Of a stretch of 64,000 nt of DNA, positions 26,751 through 37,938 are shown piece by piece. This DNA is from Steromphala cineraria (lineage: Eukaryota; Mollusca; Gastropoda; Trochida; Trochidae). The stretch's first letter is position 1. Each line of letters opens with the position of its first letter. Where the stretch lies: contig OU744724.1 of assembly GCA_916613615.1 (NCBI GenBank), positions 20,880,171 through 20,944,170 of the forward strand. The letters are read 5' to 3'. A program made the translations under genes and the position numbers. The notes under the pieces were generated by a model. It searched no databases, had not been told where the DNA came from, and worked only from the letters and a program-made list of their open reading frames with translations.

Positions 26751-27940
26751 ATTGTAAGTTTGGGACATCATGTTTCATTGTCAACATTGTAAGTTTGGGA
26801 CATCATGTATCATTGTCAACATTGTAAGATTGGGGCATCAAGTACCATTGTCAACATTATAAGCTTTGGCATCATGTATCATTGTCAACATTATAAGCTT
26901 TAGCATCATGTTTCATTTCAACATTGTATGCTTGGGACATCATGTATCATTGTCAATTTTGTAAGCTTTGACATCATGTATCATTGTAAACATTTTAAGC
27001 TTGGGGAATCACGTATCATTGTCAACATTGTAAGCTTTAGCATCACGTGTCATTGTCAACATTGTAAGCCTGGGGTATTAGGTACCACTGTCAATGTGGT
27101 ATGCAGGGACCATTAAGTACCATTGTCAATGTGGTATGCAAGGACCATCAAGTACTATTGTCAATGTGGTATGCAAGGACCATCAAGAACCATTGTCAGT
27201 GTGGTATGCAAGGACCATCAAGTACCATTGTCAATGTGGTATGCAAGAACCATCAAGTTCTATTGTCAATTTGGTATGCAAGGACCATCAAGTACCATTG
27301 TCAATTTGGTATGCAAGGACCATCAAGTACTATTGTCAATGTGGTATGCAAGGACCATCAAGTATCATTGTCAATTTGGTATGCAAGGACCATCAAGTAA
27401 CATTGTCAATGTGGTATGCAAGGACCATCAAGTATCATTGTCAATGTGGTATTCAAGGCCCATCAAGTATCATTGTCAATGTGGTATGTAAGGACCATCA
27501 AGTACCATTGTCAATTTGGTATGCAAGGACCATCAAGTACTATTGTCAATGTGGTATGCAAGGACCATCAAGTAACATTGTCAATGTGGTATGCAAGGAC
27601 CATCAAGTATCATTGTCAATGTGGTATTCAAGGCCCATCAAGTATCATTGTCAATGTGGTATGTAAGGACCATCAAGTACCATTGTCAATGTGGTATGCA
27701 AGGTCCATCAATTAGCAGTGTGAAAATGGTAGGCAGGCACCATCAAGTACCATTGTCAATGTGGTATGTAAGGACCATCAAGTACCATTGTCAATGTGGT
27801 ATGCAAGGTCCATCAATTAGCAGTGTGAAAATGGTAGGCAGGTACCATCAAGTACCATTGTCAATGTGGTATGTAAGGACCATCAAGTACCATTGTCAAT
27901 ATGGTATGCAAGGACAATCAAGTACCACTGTGAATTGGTA
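26751..27940. repeat. 35-bp minisatellite, about 34 units, with higher-order structure
   Basis: Head-to-tail units of 35 bp. From 27101 there are 24 consecutive units in exact register, with a core word such as GGACCATCAAGTACCATTGT. Units upstream of 27101 (26751-27100) are more diverged, with lengths of 33-35. Because 35 is not a multiple of 3, every frame repeats at 105 bp and long open frames arise in all three forward frames. These include a 190-codon frame at 27094-27666, which is not a gene. Variant units recur at 175-bp (five-unit) and 105-bp (three-unit) intervals. Confidence 0.97.
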
Positions 27941-28450
27941 AGCGCTGAACTGAAGAAGGCAGGATGGAACAACAATTATATCTCGTCTAAGAAGTACATG
28001 TAGACATTAACACAAATGCTTGTTTACAATGTGATGAACATGGAACGGCAAGAACCATTTACTATCATGGTAGGCAGAAAACAACGTGTATCGTTGTCAA
28101 CTAACAAAGGACCACCATTTATCATTTGCCGATGTGATAAGCATGGAACAACAGACACCTGACATTGAACTGACATATCAACAATGAGCATGGACACAGG
28201 AGTCCAATGAAGTTGTGGGTGGTAATGTCGGAGATTTTGATAAAACATTACATTTTAAGTAGGCATTCCAACAACTGTTATTTGTCCATTTCTACATCAT
28301 TGAGCAGCAAAGTAAGTTCTCGGTGTTCATACTGTAAATATAAGACAAGAAATGAACTGGAAATGCGGTCGTCATGGAACAGCAACTACCATTTGTCAAT
28401 GTTTCTATCAGCACGTAGTCAATTCAGACGAGCCTTCTGATCAAACATCA
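27941..28450. repeat. Decayed outskirts of the 35-bp minisatellite
   Basis: Words of the core unit persist irregularly (ACCATTTACTATCATGGTAGGCAG, TATCGTTGTCAAC and ACCATTTATCATTTGCC type phrases), suggesting older, drifted units beyond the homogeneous core. A similar fading is seen upstream of 26751. There is no coding sequence I can support here. Confidence 0.5.
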
Positions 28451-31400
28451 CATACGTTTGAAGGTTTGCAGAGACATATCCTTCATTCAAGGTGTATAAG
28501 CGTACGTCTTCTTTCATGTCCTCTCCATCAAGTTTCAGAGCGATCACTTACAGTTTTCCATCAGTACACTTCTCCACCCATCACATCCACACCGGTCCCA
28601 CTTGACATCAACGGAGGGCGTGGCTATGAAGGTCAAGGTGACCCAGTTATCGAGTCCAGGTGCTCTAATCCAACCCTTCATCACCCGGCCGTTATCCCCG
28701 ATATCAACACCCAATATTGACAATACAGTATCGGTTCGTTTGTGTTCCCCTCCACGGATAGGTGATACGCTATCTGACCTCGCCAAGGCTTCACATGTAC
28801 TCTCGTGGGACTAGGGCCTTGAGCTTTGGGGAGCGGGGGTCCTCGACCCTTACCCCTCTACTTGGCGCATCTGGGGTAATACCAAACACCGAGGTTAAAG
28901 GTTAAATCTAGGGCTAATCGCTACTACAAACGCTTTACGTGTGCAAATCATACTGTAACCTAACTTGGTACCAGTTTACTTTCAACACGGATCTCAACAC
29001 AAACAGAAGTCCGTGTATTTGTGTACAAGAGCGGGTATCAGTATGGCTGGCCGGAGAGAAAGGGGTATCTCAAGGTCGTTCGTACCAACAACAATAGAGG
29101 TGACAGAATATCGGGGAAAGGAAGCCGTTATGTGTACTGTAATCTTAACATGTTATGCAGATCAACGTTTTAAAAAGGCAAAACATGTTTTTAATAAGTG
29201 TTTTGACACATTTTAATAATAATGTGATATTTCCTGAAAAAAATGCGAAGGACAAGTTCTGTCAACAGTTCTGATAACCCACTTATTGTAACGTAAATCA
29301 CTGCAACAATCGATATTTGACAGAAAAACTGATTCTATCCAAACACACCCGCAGTATCATTGCGTATATCTGTGTTTTGAATTGAAAGACTCAGTCATCC
29401 ATATGTTTTATCAGCATCAATCAGTTTATGCGCGTGCTTACCGGAAGTGAAACCTTGAAGGGTCACGTGACACTGGTCATAGATTATACCGTTTATTTGC
29501 ACCGTTTGTCGGGATAAGGTCTCCTGACAGGCATGTTATATAGGACGATATCGTGCGAGGCGGTAGTTTCACCTCCGCTGGTTTGTGTTCGCCATTATCG
29601 TCTGCTCCCAAGAGAGCTGTAACAGATGCAGCGACGGTGTGAGTGTGAGAAAGTGCAAGCTGCACGTGCACAACAGCGCTACCTGGTGACATACACATCA
29701 ACTACATGTAGACTTTCTCTTTTGGGTGGAACTTAGGTAGCTAAGAATGAAGAACTCCGTGAGACATTTAAAAGGGATCTCTGTCATGGACAATTTTAAA
29801 TTTAGATATTTAATTTGCTTGTTGAAATGTTATGCAGTACATGTCATGGTTTTCTAATCAACATTTTAATTGCAATACAGTACCTCATTGTATTAAACAT
29901 TCGTTTGATTGCGGCAATATATACCATCACATGACTTTGAATTCGTAAACTGTGAGGTTATTATTTCAAGCACCTTGAAGAAAGTCTTGCATGGATGTTG
30001 CATGATAATTCACCATAACGAAGCAATTTTGAAACAGTTTCACTTTTAATGGTACGTTTGCATTTCAGAATGGAAATTTTACATTGTTTTCATATAAGAC
30101 TTCTTTCTGTTTTTGACAAAATATTTTTAAAGGTTAATGTTGCACATTTCACGATGATTGAGTAGACACGAAGTGAATGGTAATCTTTTTGATCACACAT
30201 TTAACTTTCCTTCGTATTTTTACAAATGATGTCAATTATCTCTAAAACCATAATATTTCATTTTTATGAGGTGAATCTGTACGAAATGATTTAAAGTAAG
30301 TTAATTACATCTTGTGGTTGATTTTTATCGCACAAAAATATTTTATCCTTTTTCACTTTTATGAACACACTAATATAATCTATAAATAAGTTGTGGCTGA
30401 TATCAAAGAGTGAAAACAGGCTGGCAAATTCATTCAGTTTCGTTTCGTTTGAATATAACATTTGTGGTGGTGTATGATGAAGCAAATGAAGATAACTCTT
30501 GATAACTTCGAGAGTCAGTGGAGAAAAGACACACGTTTTTGATTCAACGAAATCATCACTAGAATTACAATAAAAACATTTCACGTCTTAATATTCAATA
30601 TATAAATAGCTTTTTGTCTTATTGCTGTAATGCTGAAATTCTATCAGGAATATAAATTTCAAATCAATAAATAGGCCTCAATGGTGCATATTCATATTTA
30701 TGAAAATTACGTGATCAAAATGAGGTTGATTTTTCTTATCATCTATATATTCTATTAACTAAGTTGTGGTTGCTCAGTCATGTCAGTGCCGATGTTAACC
30801 ATTTCACCCATAAATCAGGTTTGTTACCGATTTCTTGGGAATCAAAGGGTAATAGGTTCTTAAACAGAGAAATGTGCAACTTTGTAAATGTTTTCATTAC
30901 GAACGTTTGCATATGTATCAACATAATAATATGATGGTAGAACAATCGATATTGGACTTTTCTTATAAGTTCTGTTTCTCTGTTTCTCAATCAATATTCG
31001 TGTGTCCGTCTAAATAAATGGAATGACTTCAACGTGAGTACATTTCTTATTGAAACGTTAAAATAGCATAATTTGTACGTTTTGTTACAGTTGTAATGTT
31101 CAATTGGTGTAACATTGTTTTTGCAATGTTTACAAATAGATAAACTTCTTTGAATACATCCATCCTATGAAAAAGCCATTGTGGATTCTATCCCTTGGGT
31201 TCCAATCGTCTATAAGCGATTTAGATCTTTTAACGATAGATTGACATTTCTAGAGTTTCTTTACTTTAATCGATATCGTGATCTTATGATATCATTTGAC
31301 ATGATGAATGGAAAATCACTTACAAATAATAACATTTTACCATTTGTCTTAATGAATTCCAAACTAATGGATGTATCATCAAACAACACTAGTTTCTTCC

Positions 31401-31452
31401 TTAAACTACATTCGGTATTGGCAGAATTTCTGGCGAGCCACGATTTGTGATT
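28451..31452. other. No gene recognised; intergenic DNA downstream of BMP2/4
   Basis: Two GC-richer patches (28580-28870 and 29400-29700) lack recognisable exons. The second contains ACCGGAAGTGA (ETS-type) and TCACGTGA words. An 89-codon frame (31181-31450) has no identifiable domain. Confidence 0.6.
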
Positions 31453-31795
31453 TTAAAGGGGCGGTTGCATGTTTTTGGAAATTATATTTTTCCATATTTT
31501 CCCCTCTAAGTATTAGTTCTTCACTGGGCTACATATCAAATTACTTAACCCTATGATGCGTAGTCGTAAGGAAATTATCAAGTATCATACCAAATTCACT
31601 GGTGACCATTTTTGATTGAACACCTATTTTTAGATTTTAGGATGATGTTGGATTCGTTCAGCTTAACTGAACATGGTACGTTAGTTTAAGTATTGCATTC
31701 TTTAAACATTTAAACATTGTCTTGCAATTGGTTACGTATATTTAGCTTTCGTGAGATCACTTTATTAAGCCGTATACGTGCAACTGCCCCTTTAA
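31453..31795. mobile_element. Diverged member of the TTAA element family, copy D (opposite orientation)
   Basis: 343 bp between TTAA sites, starting AGGGGCGGTTGCATG and ending GTGCAACTGCCCCT. The interior aligns by eye to the reverse complement of copy A: a CATTTTTGATTGAACACC block matches its inverted TTTTTGTGTGAACACC, and ACATTGTCTTGCAATTGG matches ACATTGTCTTTCATTTGG. It is older than copies A-C. Confidence 0.65.
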
Positions 31796-32159
31796 ACTAT
31801 CGATCTTCAATTTAAGACACTGTGGTACGTTTTCTAGGGTCATTTACTGTGATATATCGAAAAGAAAACAATTGTACCAATGCAAGACAATATTTTTTCG
31901 AAACAGGGATTTCTCTTCATAAACTTAGATTAATAAGCGAGAATTTTGAATTTTCAAAATTCAAAGACGCACTTGAAACTGAAACCTTGTGTATAGACTC
32001 CTCAGCTGATGGGGATGATAATTTAAGAGATTTGCGACAGTGTGACTCCTGATTAGGGATCCGACAATTCCACCCACTTACAGCTTATTCGTTTAACGTG
32101 TGTATATGTGTTACTATCAATATACAGATCAATAGAAACGTAATTTACTTCATTTTAGC

Positions 32160-32545
32160 TCATGTCTTAATGAATTCCCTTTCATGGGCTTATGGCATGG
32201 CATGGTGTCCGGCGTCCGTCCGTCCGTCCGTAAACTTTGTTGAATTTCGACTTCTTCTCCAGAACCATAAGGCCTAGAAAGCTGAAACTTTGTGTACAGA
32301 CTCCTTGACTAGTGAGGATTATAAATTGTAGCTTTGGTGGCCCTGTGGTCCCTCATGAGGGCTATAAGGGCCACACCCATAAAACCTATTTTCATCTTCT
32401 TCTCTAGAACCATAAGGCCTAGAAAGCTGAAACTTTGTGTACAGACTCCTTGACAAGTTAAGATTAGAAATTGTACCACATTGGCCACACCCTAAAGGAA
32501 AATCAAATGTAAAGCCTGATGAGCTACAGAGCAAATGGCTCTATT
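32160..32545. repeat. Interspersed repeat with GTCCGTCCGTCCGT and an internal tandem duplication
   Basis: A GGCGTCCGTCCGTCCGTCCG tract (about 32210-32232) is followed by two diverged tandem copies of a block reading CTAGAACCATAAGGCCTAG and AAAGCTGAAACTTTGTGTAC AGACTCCTTGAC. A fragment of the same block (CTGAAACCTTGTGTATAGAC) occurs at about 31978-32000. Similar sequence is, to my recollection, common in mollusc genomes. It has no coding potential and lies just past the proposed 3' end of BMP2/4. Confidence 0.7.
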
Positions 32546-32610
32546 TTTATGGAACCTTAATGAACATGCGACAAATAATAATATGACACAGAAGGTTTAG
32601 TTCTACATGT

Positions 32611-32616
32611 TTTATT
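32611..32616 (-). terminator. Polyadenylation signal AATAAA for BMP2/4
   Basis: TTTATT on the plus strand reads AATAAA on the minus strand, about 1.1 kb past the stop codon. It is the only canonical hexamer I see between the stop codon and the repeat-rich DNA downstream. Confidence 0.5.
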
Positions 32617-32649
32617 TTCCATTTGACGTACGTTTGATCATATTGTAAT

Positions 32650-32825
32650 ATCAATCACGTGACCATCGTATATTGCGGATGTAAGGTGTCACGTGACATG
32701 GGTCAGAAACTGGGATTTGCAATATCCTACCTTTAAACGTTTGATAAAACATCATGGGATTCGAAACGTTAATAAATAGATCCCATGACGTCACAACCGT
32801 TTTAGCCAATCACGTCACAATAAAA
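32650..32825. promoter_or_regulatory. Cluster of CACGTG, CRE and CCAAT motifs in the BMP2/4 3' region
   Basis: Within 170 bp there are two TCACGTGA palindromes (about 32656 and 32689), a palindromic CRE TGACGTCA (about 32786), a CACGTCA half-CRE variant and a CCAAT word (about 32811, GCCAATCACGTC). This motif set is usual in promoters or enhancers (bHLH-Zip, CREB/ATF, NF-Y). The position inside a proposed 3' UTR is odd. Function is inference from motifs only. Confidence 0.35.
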
Positions 32826-33715
32826 TCTGTGTTTTACATTTAGTCCGAGATTGATTAAAAAATTAGCACAAAAATCATTAAACACACTTAAATATTAACA
32901 ATTCATGCAAAAACATTGTAATTGTTAAACTTAAAATATATAAATGTAAAATATCAAAACGGGGCCTGGACTCGTCTCTAAGTGTAAAACACAGATACAA
33001 TCCCAGCAGTCTGCCATTTAAATACAAAACGATCACAACTGATCATCTTGCTGAGGTATACACATGCGCCTAGCTGTCTGTACACGAGGATCTTACATCA
33101 AATATACAATCCTTAACATCCATCTCTTAACCGCTAGGCATGGTTAAGGGAAATAAAAGTGAACATTTAAAATATATTTCATAAATATATGTACAATATT
33201 CAGTCAATCTGTCAGAACGCTCAACTGGAGAGGGGGCAGGGGTAGGGAGGGTAGGTGGACTCCGCGTTGAGCATTTGACTCCATGTTTTCAGCACTTATA
33301 AAGGCCACAAGGCCGGTAGGTCCATCTCAGCTCAGCTAAGCTCAGCTTAGCTCCATTTCAGGGCACAACTAGCAAACAGCGTCTCACAAACCATGACTAG
33401 TGTTACTCGTGTATCCGCTTCACTCAACCCTATAGATACATCTATCTATGTCCGTCCGTCCTTCCGTACATCATCCATCCATTCACAACCCTGCATCGTG
33501 ACTACTGAGGTATTGACCAGGCACGTGCATTATCTTACACGTGTAGCGGGCTCCAACAGGCGTCTGTCTGTACCTCCACTAGGTTCTGTCTTGATCTGAT
33601 GCGTAACAGATACCATTGACTACCTGTTGGGCACTTCTCTGGTCATGCAATGCGATGCTAACCATAGCAGGCACGAAAGCTTGCATAGTGTTTTACTGTA
33701 TGCCTCGTGCGTTAA

Positions 33716-34605
33716 CTAACGGCAGCCGCAGGCTTCTACCACCATATCCTGATAGTTCTTGAGCACGACCTTCCCCCATTCGTCCAAGTACAACATGGAG
33801 ATGGGGGAGAGCTCAGTGGGCACACAGCATGCCTTAGGCACTGCACTTGGATTCACAGAGTGGACTAAAGTCTGAACTATTGCATGGTTTGTGGAGTTAA
33901 GATTGTGGGCCAGCGGGAATGGACAGTCACCATGACAGTAAAAGGCGTTGTAGCCACTTGGGGCTACGATCCAGTCATTCCAACCCACATCATTGAAGTC
34001 CACATACAACGCATGCCTGCGACACTGATTCTTGTGCTTCCGTCGCCTCCTCTTCTTCTTCCGCTGCTTCCGCCGCCGGCCCTTGCTGCTCCGCCGCATC
34101 CGACTTTTGGCCCCTTTACCGTCGTCCGTATAGGTCACTAGTAAGGGCCGCTGTGCCTGCCAGGTGTTTTCCGCTAAGGACGCGGAGCGACGTAACCGCA
34201 CATGCGATTCGCTTGTTACTGAGGGATTGTTCGTAACGAGTCGCACCTCAAGCCCATGGTTAAGCCGTGGCCGCTTCTTCCACTTTAATACTGCAGAACT
34301 GACATCAAAAGACTCCCAATTGTCAGAGTTCTTAAGATTCACTACTTTTGTGTCTATAAGTCTGGAGATGCAGTCCCTCCCAGCACCGGGGGGCTGCATA
34401 ATCTCGTGCACCTCCACACGATGCACTTGATTAGTCACATGTTTATCAGCACTATTTAATCTGTTGGCTTCAACCAACTGTTTCACATCCTTGAATATCC
34501 GCAGGTCTGCCGCTGTAAGTATTTCCGCATCGGGGATGTTACTGACGTTGAACCAGATCCGGTGGCATGTTCTCCCGTCACAAGCATGATCAAGTGGATT
34601 GACAT
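33716..34605 (-). CDS. BMP2/4: BMP2/4 (Dpp) preproprotein, last coding exon: C-terminal prodomain and mature ligand
   Basis: This exon encodes residues 116-411 and the TAG stop at 33718-33716. The acceptor is TTGTTGTTGCAG, ending at 34606. The remaining prodomain contains the motif [11 protein letters not shown], as in BMP2/4. Two basic RXXR sites follow: RLRR (residues 252-255) and RMRR (284-287). Cleavage after the second releases a mature chain of 124 residues that starts with an Arg/Lys-rich segment. The ligand domain begins [10 protein letters not shown] and carries [22 protein letters not shown], an NST glycosylation site, [19 protein letters not shown] and the terminal CGCR. All seven knot cysteines are present (residues 310, 339, 343, 375, 376, 408, 410). 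The secreted dimer is expected to bind BMP type I and II receptors and to be antagonised by chordin-like proteins in dorsoventral and shell-field patterning. Family assignment is certain. BMP5-8 is excluded by the VDF and DWIVAP signature. Confidence 0.98.
33719..34090 (-). other. Mature BMP2/4 ligand segment (124 aa) after RMRR
   Basis: This is the part of the last coding exon that should remain after furin cleavage at RMRR (coded by 34102-34091). It opens with Ser-Ser-Lys-Gly and a run with 15 Lys/Arg in 18 residues (34084-34031), then the cystine-knot domain from Cys310 (codon starting at 34024). Cysteine spacing is 29, 4, 32, 1, 32 and 2. The third interval is one residue longer than in human BMP2 and BMP4. 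The CC pair provides the intermolecular disulfide in this family. An N-glycosylation sequon (NST) sits in the same place as in vertebrate BMP2/4. Confidence 0.93.
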
Positions 34606-37600
34606 CTGCAACAACAAAATAAACCAATCAGCAACCATGTTAGAGAAGCAAACGTTACAAAGTAAATATGGTTTAAAAAACAATCAAAGAAATTCCTAAG
34701 CTTAGGAATTGTAAGGATATTTCGTTACATAATATTTCTGGAATGTCAGATGTCTGTGATTAAGGTGCAGACATATTGACTAAGAGCGCTCAAGGTGAGG
34801 ATGATGGCGACTAACTATGGATGAACGGGTAGGTAGGTGTCCCTGCCAGCACCAACAAAGACTCCAGTCAGACCTATCGATCTCGTACACGAAAACGTGC
34901 AGCATTTGGAAACACCTGCCAAAACACGTCCGGTCTTTTGTTGAAACAAGGCGTGAAAAAAATACACACGTGATTTTTTTTCAAAGAATAAAATTTGAAT
35001 AACGCTTATCCTTGCTTTCTGCAATCTCGGTGACTCAATAGTTGGTTACATTGGACGCTGCCGTTGCGCCATAAGCAAACATTACGTCACTTCCGGTGGC
35101 CATGACAGGCCAGCCACAGCTTCGGTTTGCATGAGTAGCAGATCAAAACACGCTAGGCATCCCATACAAGTTCGGGGCAGCTATAAGTCTGTATTTGTTG
35201 CCGTGATAAAATGCCAATGCTGGTATTACATTTGCTTTAGACCAAGATAGCTACTATAGTAAACTAACATTCAACATCCTACGCAGGTATGATGTGAATC
35301 CTCTGATGACAAAGATGGAATTCTTCTCACGAATTTACAAATACCTAGGGATAATTTGGTACAGCATAGAGCGCAACTCTAAGACACTACAATATATGAC
35401 ATATGCAAAATGGTGAACATACGCTAATAGTCAAAGAGATATGTATGATGGAACGTAGACACCCATTACGGGAATCCGCGAGATTCACCTAAATTTGCAA
35501 CCCATTAGATGGTTTCTCCATTGCATCATTCGCGAATGGCATGTATATCAGAATTTCTATAAAACAGAATACGTCCTAACACGCTTAAGGTCAGGATTCT
35601 AAACGAAACCTGCGATTCCAACACGCCTGTAACTGTGACCTAAAAGGTAAAGGAAAAGATTCTGTTGCAGAAAAGGTCAGTTTCAAACATACATGAGATA
35701 CGTAGTATAGCCAGCAAGATCGACATGGTCAACAAGTGAGATATGCGAGAGACGCGGGCACCTGTCTGTCCACAAGAGACAATGAAAACCCTCCTGTCTG
35801 TCCTGTGTCACTGACCTTTGAAGTGTCCAGCAGGCGATAGACTGGTCACTTAAGAACATGTAGAAGGTGGAAGGAAGGGGATGGGGCTTCAATGAACATT
35901 GCGTTGGGTCACTCGACTATGGAAACACTTAAAGAGTGGAACAGTTATCGCGTAAATGAGTCGAAATTGAAAATGTGAAGAGCATTGTTTAACATGTCCA
36001 ACACTTCTTATGGGTTTAATAAATGCATCCGAGTGATGTTGAGCTTGGTAGTACAGACACGAAATGAATGATATTAAAGAAGTTTTAGAAATTTGGCAAG
36101 GTGCAGAAAATAAAACGTTGATGACAGCATATTGGACCAATCAGGGGAGTTCAAACAGAAATAAAACTAAACTGGGAAACTAATCCATTGCTTGACTAAT
36201 TCATTTTGTGAAGAATGTTGGTGAGTCATAATTCGGTTAAGCAATGTTGAGTGTTCCAGTTGACATTGATAAAAACAGCGTCATGGATTACAGCGAAAAC
36301 AATGTGGCCTCGGTTTCTTTTAACAGCGTTGCATCATATGCAGGCAAACCCTTTAGAAGCGCCCTGATCAACGTATTGAATTTGTAAACTGTTACATTTA
36401 TGACCTCATATCCTAATCAATAAATCGCGATCCTTTATAATACACAAAACATGATGTTCCTAATTCTTCTAACCTTTAATCGAGATATCGACGAAGATGC
36501 TTGAATATCCTTTTTAATTATCCCATACTATGATATCGTTTTCTTTATAACATTACAAACTCGATGAAACTAATGGCGAAATGTTCACTTTTCATATGTT
36601 TATCAAATAGACCTATTCTATCATTGTTGTTAAACATACAATGAATTGACGAAACTGATGCTTGAAATCGTTGTGAAGCTCTTCCGCATGATGCTGACAA
36701 TCGACCAGGAGGGGAACGGGTCGATGAAGAGATGAATTATCAATGGTAAGCTTATCTCCGTGCATTTCACCTGCTTCTCGTGGCCCCCTACAGGGAACGA
36801 CCCCCGATTTGTGACCCCGAGGTATACACGCCTATCTCACATCTGCAGTCAAAGTCTTATCAGTAGCCAATAATGAAGAAAGGTTTATGACACCCACGGT
36901 AATTAAATCAAACAGCGGTGTGCATACATCGATTTGTGAGAGAGTCCAATAGGACAATTCCTGGAATGTCTTTAAAGCTGATTATTGAGTAAACTAGGTA
37001 TTTATCTTTCAATATAACTGTCAGTACGTTTATAAAAACATTTATAACGACGTTGAAACATATCTATCATTTGTCTGTTCGTTTTCCTGTTTAATTGACA
37101 TTTCAAAGTGACATGCCTTTTAAGACAACGTTTTCCCCAAAAAAAACATTACCCCTCTTAAGTTAAAAAGTAAGACTTTATTAATTAATTCGTTAACTGA
37201 GAAAACCAGAGAGAACCGTTAGAATTGATACTCCTAGAGTAACCTGAGATATTCCGCTGTTCATAAATTTCCGCAAATCACAAGGATTGCCCTTATCACC
37301 TGGAGATTTGTGTGGTGTCAGCTATAGTACCGCCTAGGGTCAGGCTACGATCTGACCACCAACACGCCGCCGCGAGTGACCAGTAAATACGTCCTGATCC
37401 TGCCCCACGGACACCATTTGAACGAGAGCCGGGCCACGGGATAGGGGAATTTATGTATAATAATTTTATTGTATTCATGCCTGGCCGCGGGCGATACATA
37501 TCGCGATGGGTGAGCGCAGCGAAACGGCCAGATCTGAACGGGAGATAAATATCTTGTATATCGTTCTAATGAAATCGATATGAAACAGTCATTTCTGATT

Positions 37601-37938
37601 ATAAAATTGGCTACTTTCTCTCGGTTAAGTAAACTTTCAGGCAATAAGGAAGGAATTATTAGGACGAATATGAGAGATGACATTTTCCGACAAGGATTTT
37701 ATAGTTTTCCTATTAGCATTGTATGGCTGTGACAGGCTCTGGTTCAGCTGCTAGACTGGATCCTCAGCTACCAGAGAAGGTTAGTCGGTCGTCGGGATTA
37801 TTAATAATGAATCAGAGAGCTGTCTGCTTGTTATTCTGACAGTGTGTATCGTCCATGCTGTAGACACAGGCGATAACCTAGGCGCCCTGGCACCCGAGAA
37901 AAAGGTATCAATCTATGTACGCATTAAAAGATGCTTAC
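34606..37938 (-). other. BMP2/4 intron between the two coding exons (3333 nt)
   Basis: The intron begins GTAAGC (minus strand, 37938) and ends TTGCAG (34606), phase 1. I see no coding exon inside it. Most of it is AT-rich, with a more GC-rich, CpG-containing patch near 37300-37540 and another near 35040-35170 that includes an ETS-type CCGGAA core (as TTCCGG on plus) next to GGCCATGAC. Such patches could be enhancers, but only conservation or chromatin data would show that. Confidence 0.85.

Larger units (their letters stand above)
32590..33715 (-). other. Probable BMP2/4 3' UTR
   Basis: Sequence from the stop codon to the first AATAAA hexamer on the minus strand (32616-32611), followed by GT-containing sequence. 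I found no other AATAAA in this interval, so a single 3' UTR of about 1.1 kb is the simplest model. It carries several AUUUA pentamers (minus strand), which in vertebrate BMP2 transcripts are associated with message instability. It also has a short run of alternating CAGCT/AAGCT words near 33328-33354. A diverged interspersed repeat begins immediately beyond the proposed end. Confidence 0.6.

Noticed and set aside
27094..27666. 190-codon open frame with Cys/Trp/His-containing repeats
   Set aside because: It is made entirely of the 35-bp minisatellite. Comparable frames exist in all three forward frames because the array has few stop words, and it has no start context or splice support.
26751..27940. 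CRISPR-like array
   Set aside because: The 35-bp units are contiguous with no unique spacers, and the surrounding DNA is eukaryotic.
33884..34430. Plus-strand frames (33884-34141, 34164-34430)
   Set aside because: Antisense shadows of the BMP2/4 last coding exon. The Pro/Leu-rich part is just the complement of the Arg/Lys-rich run.
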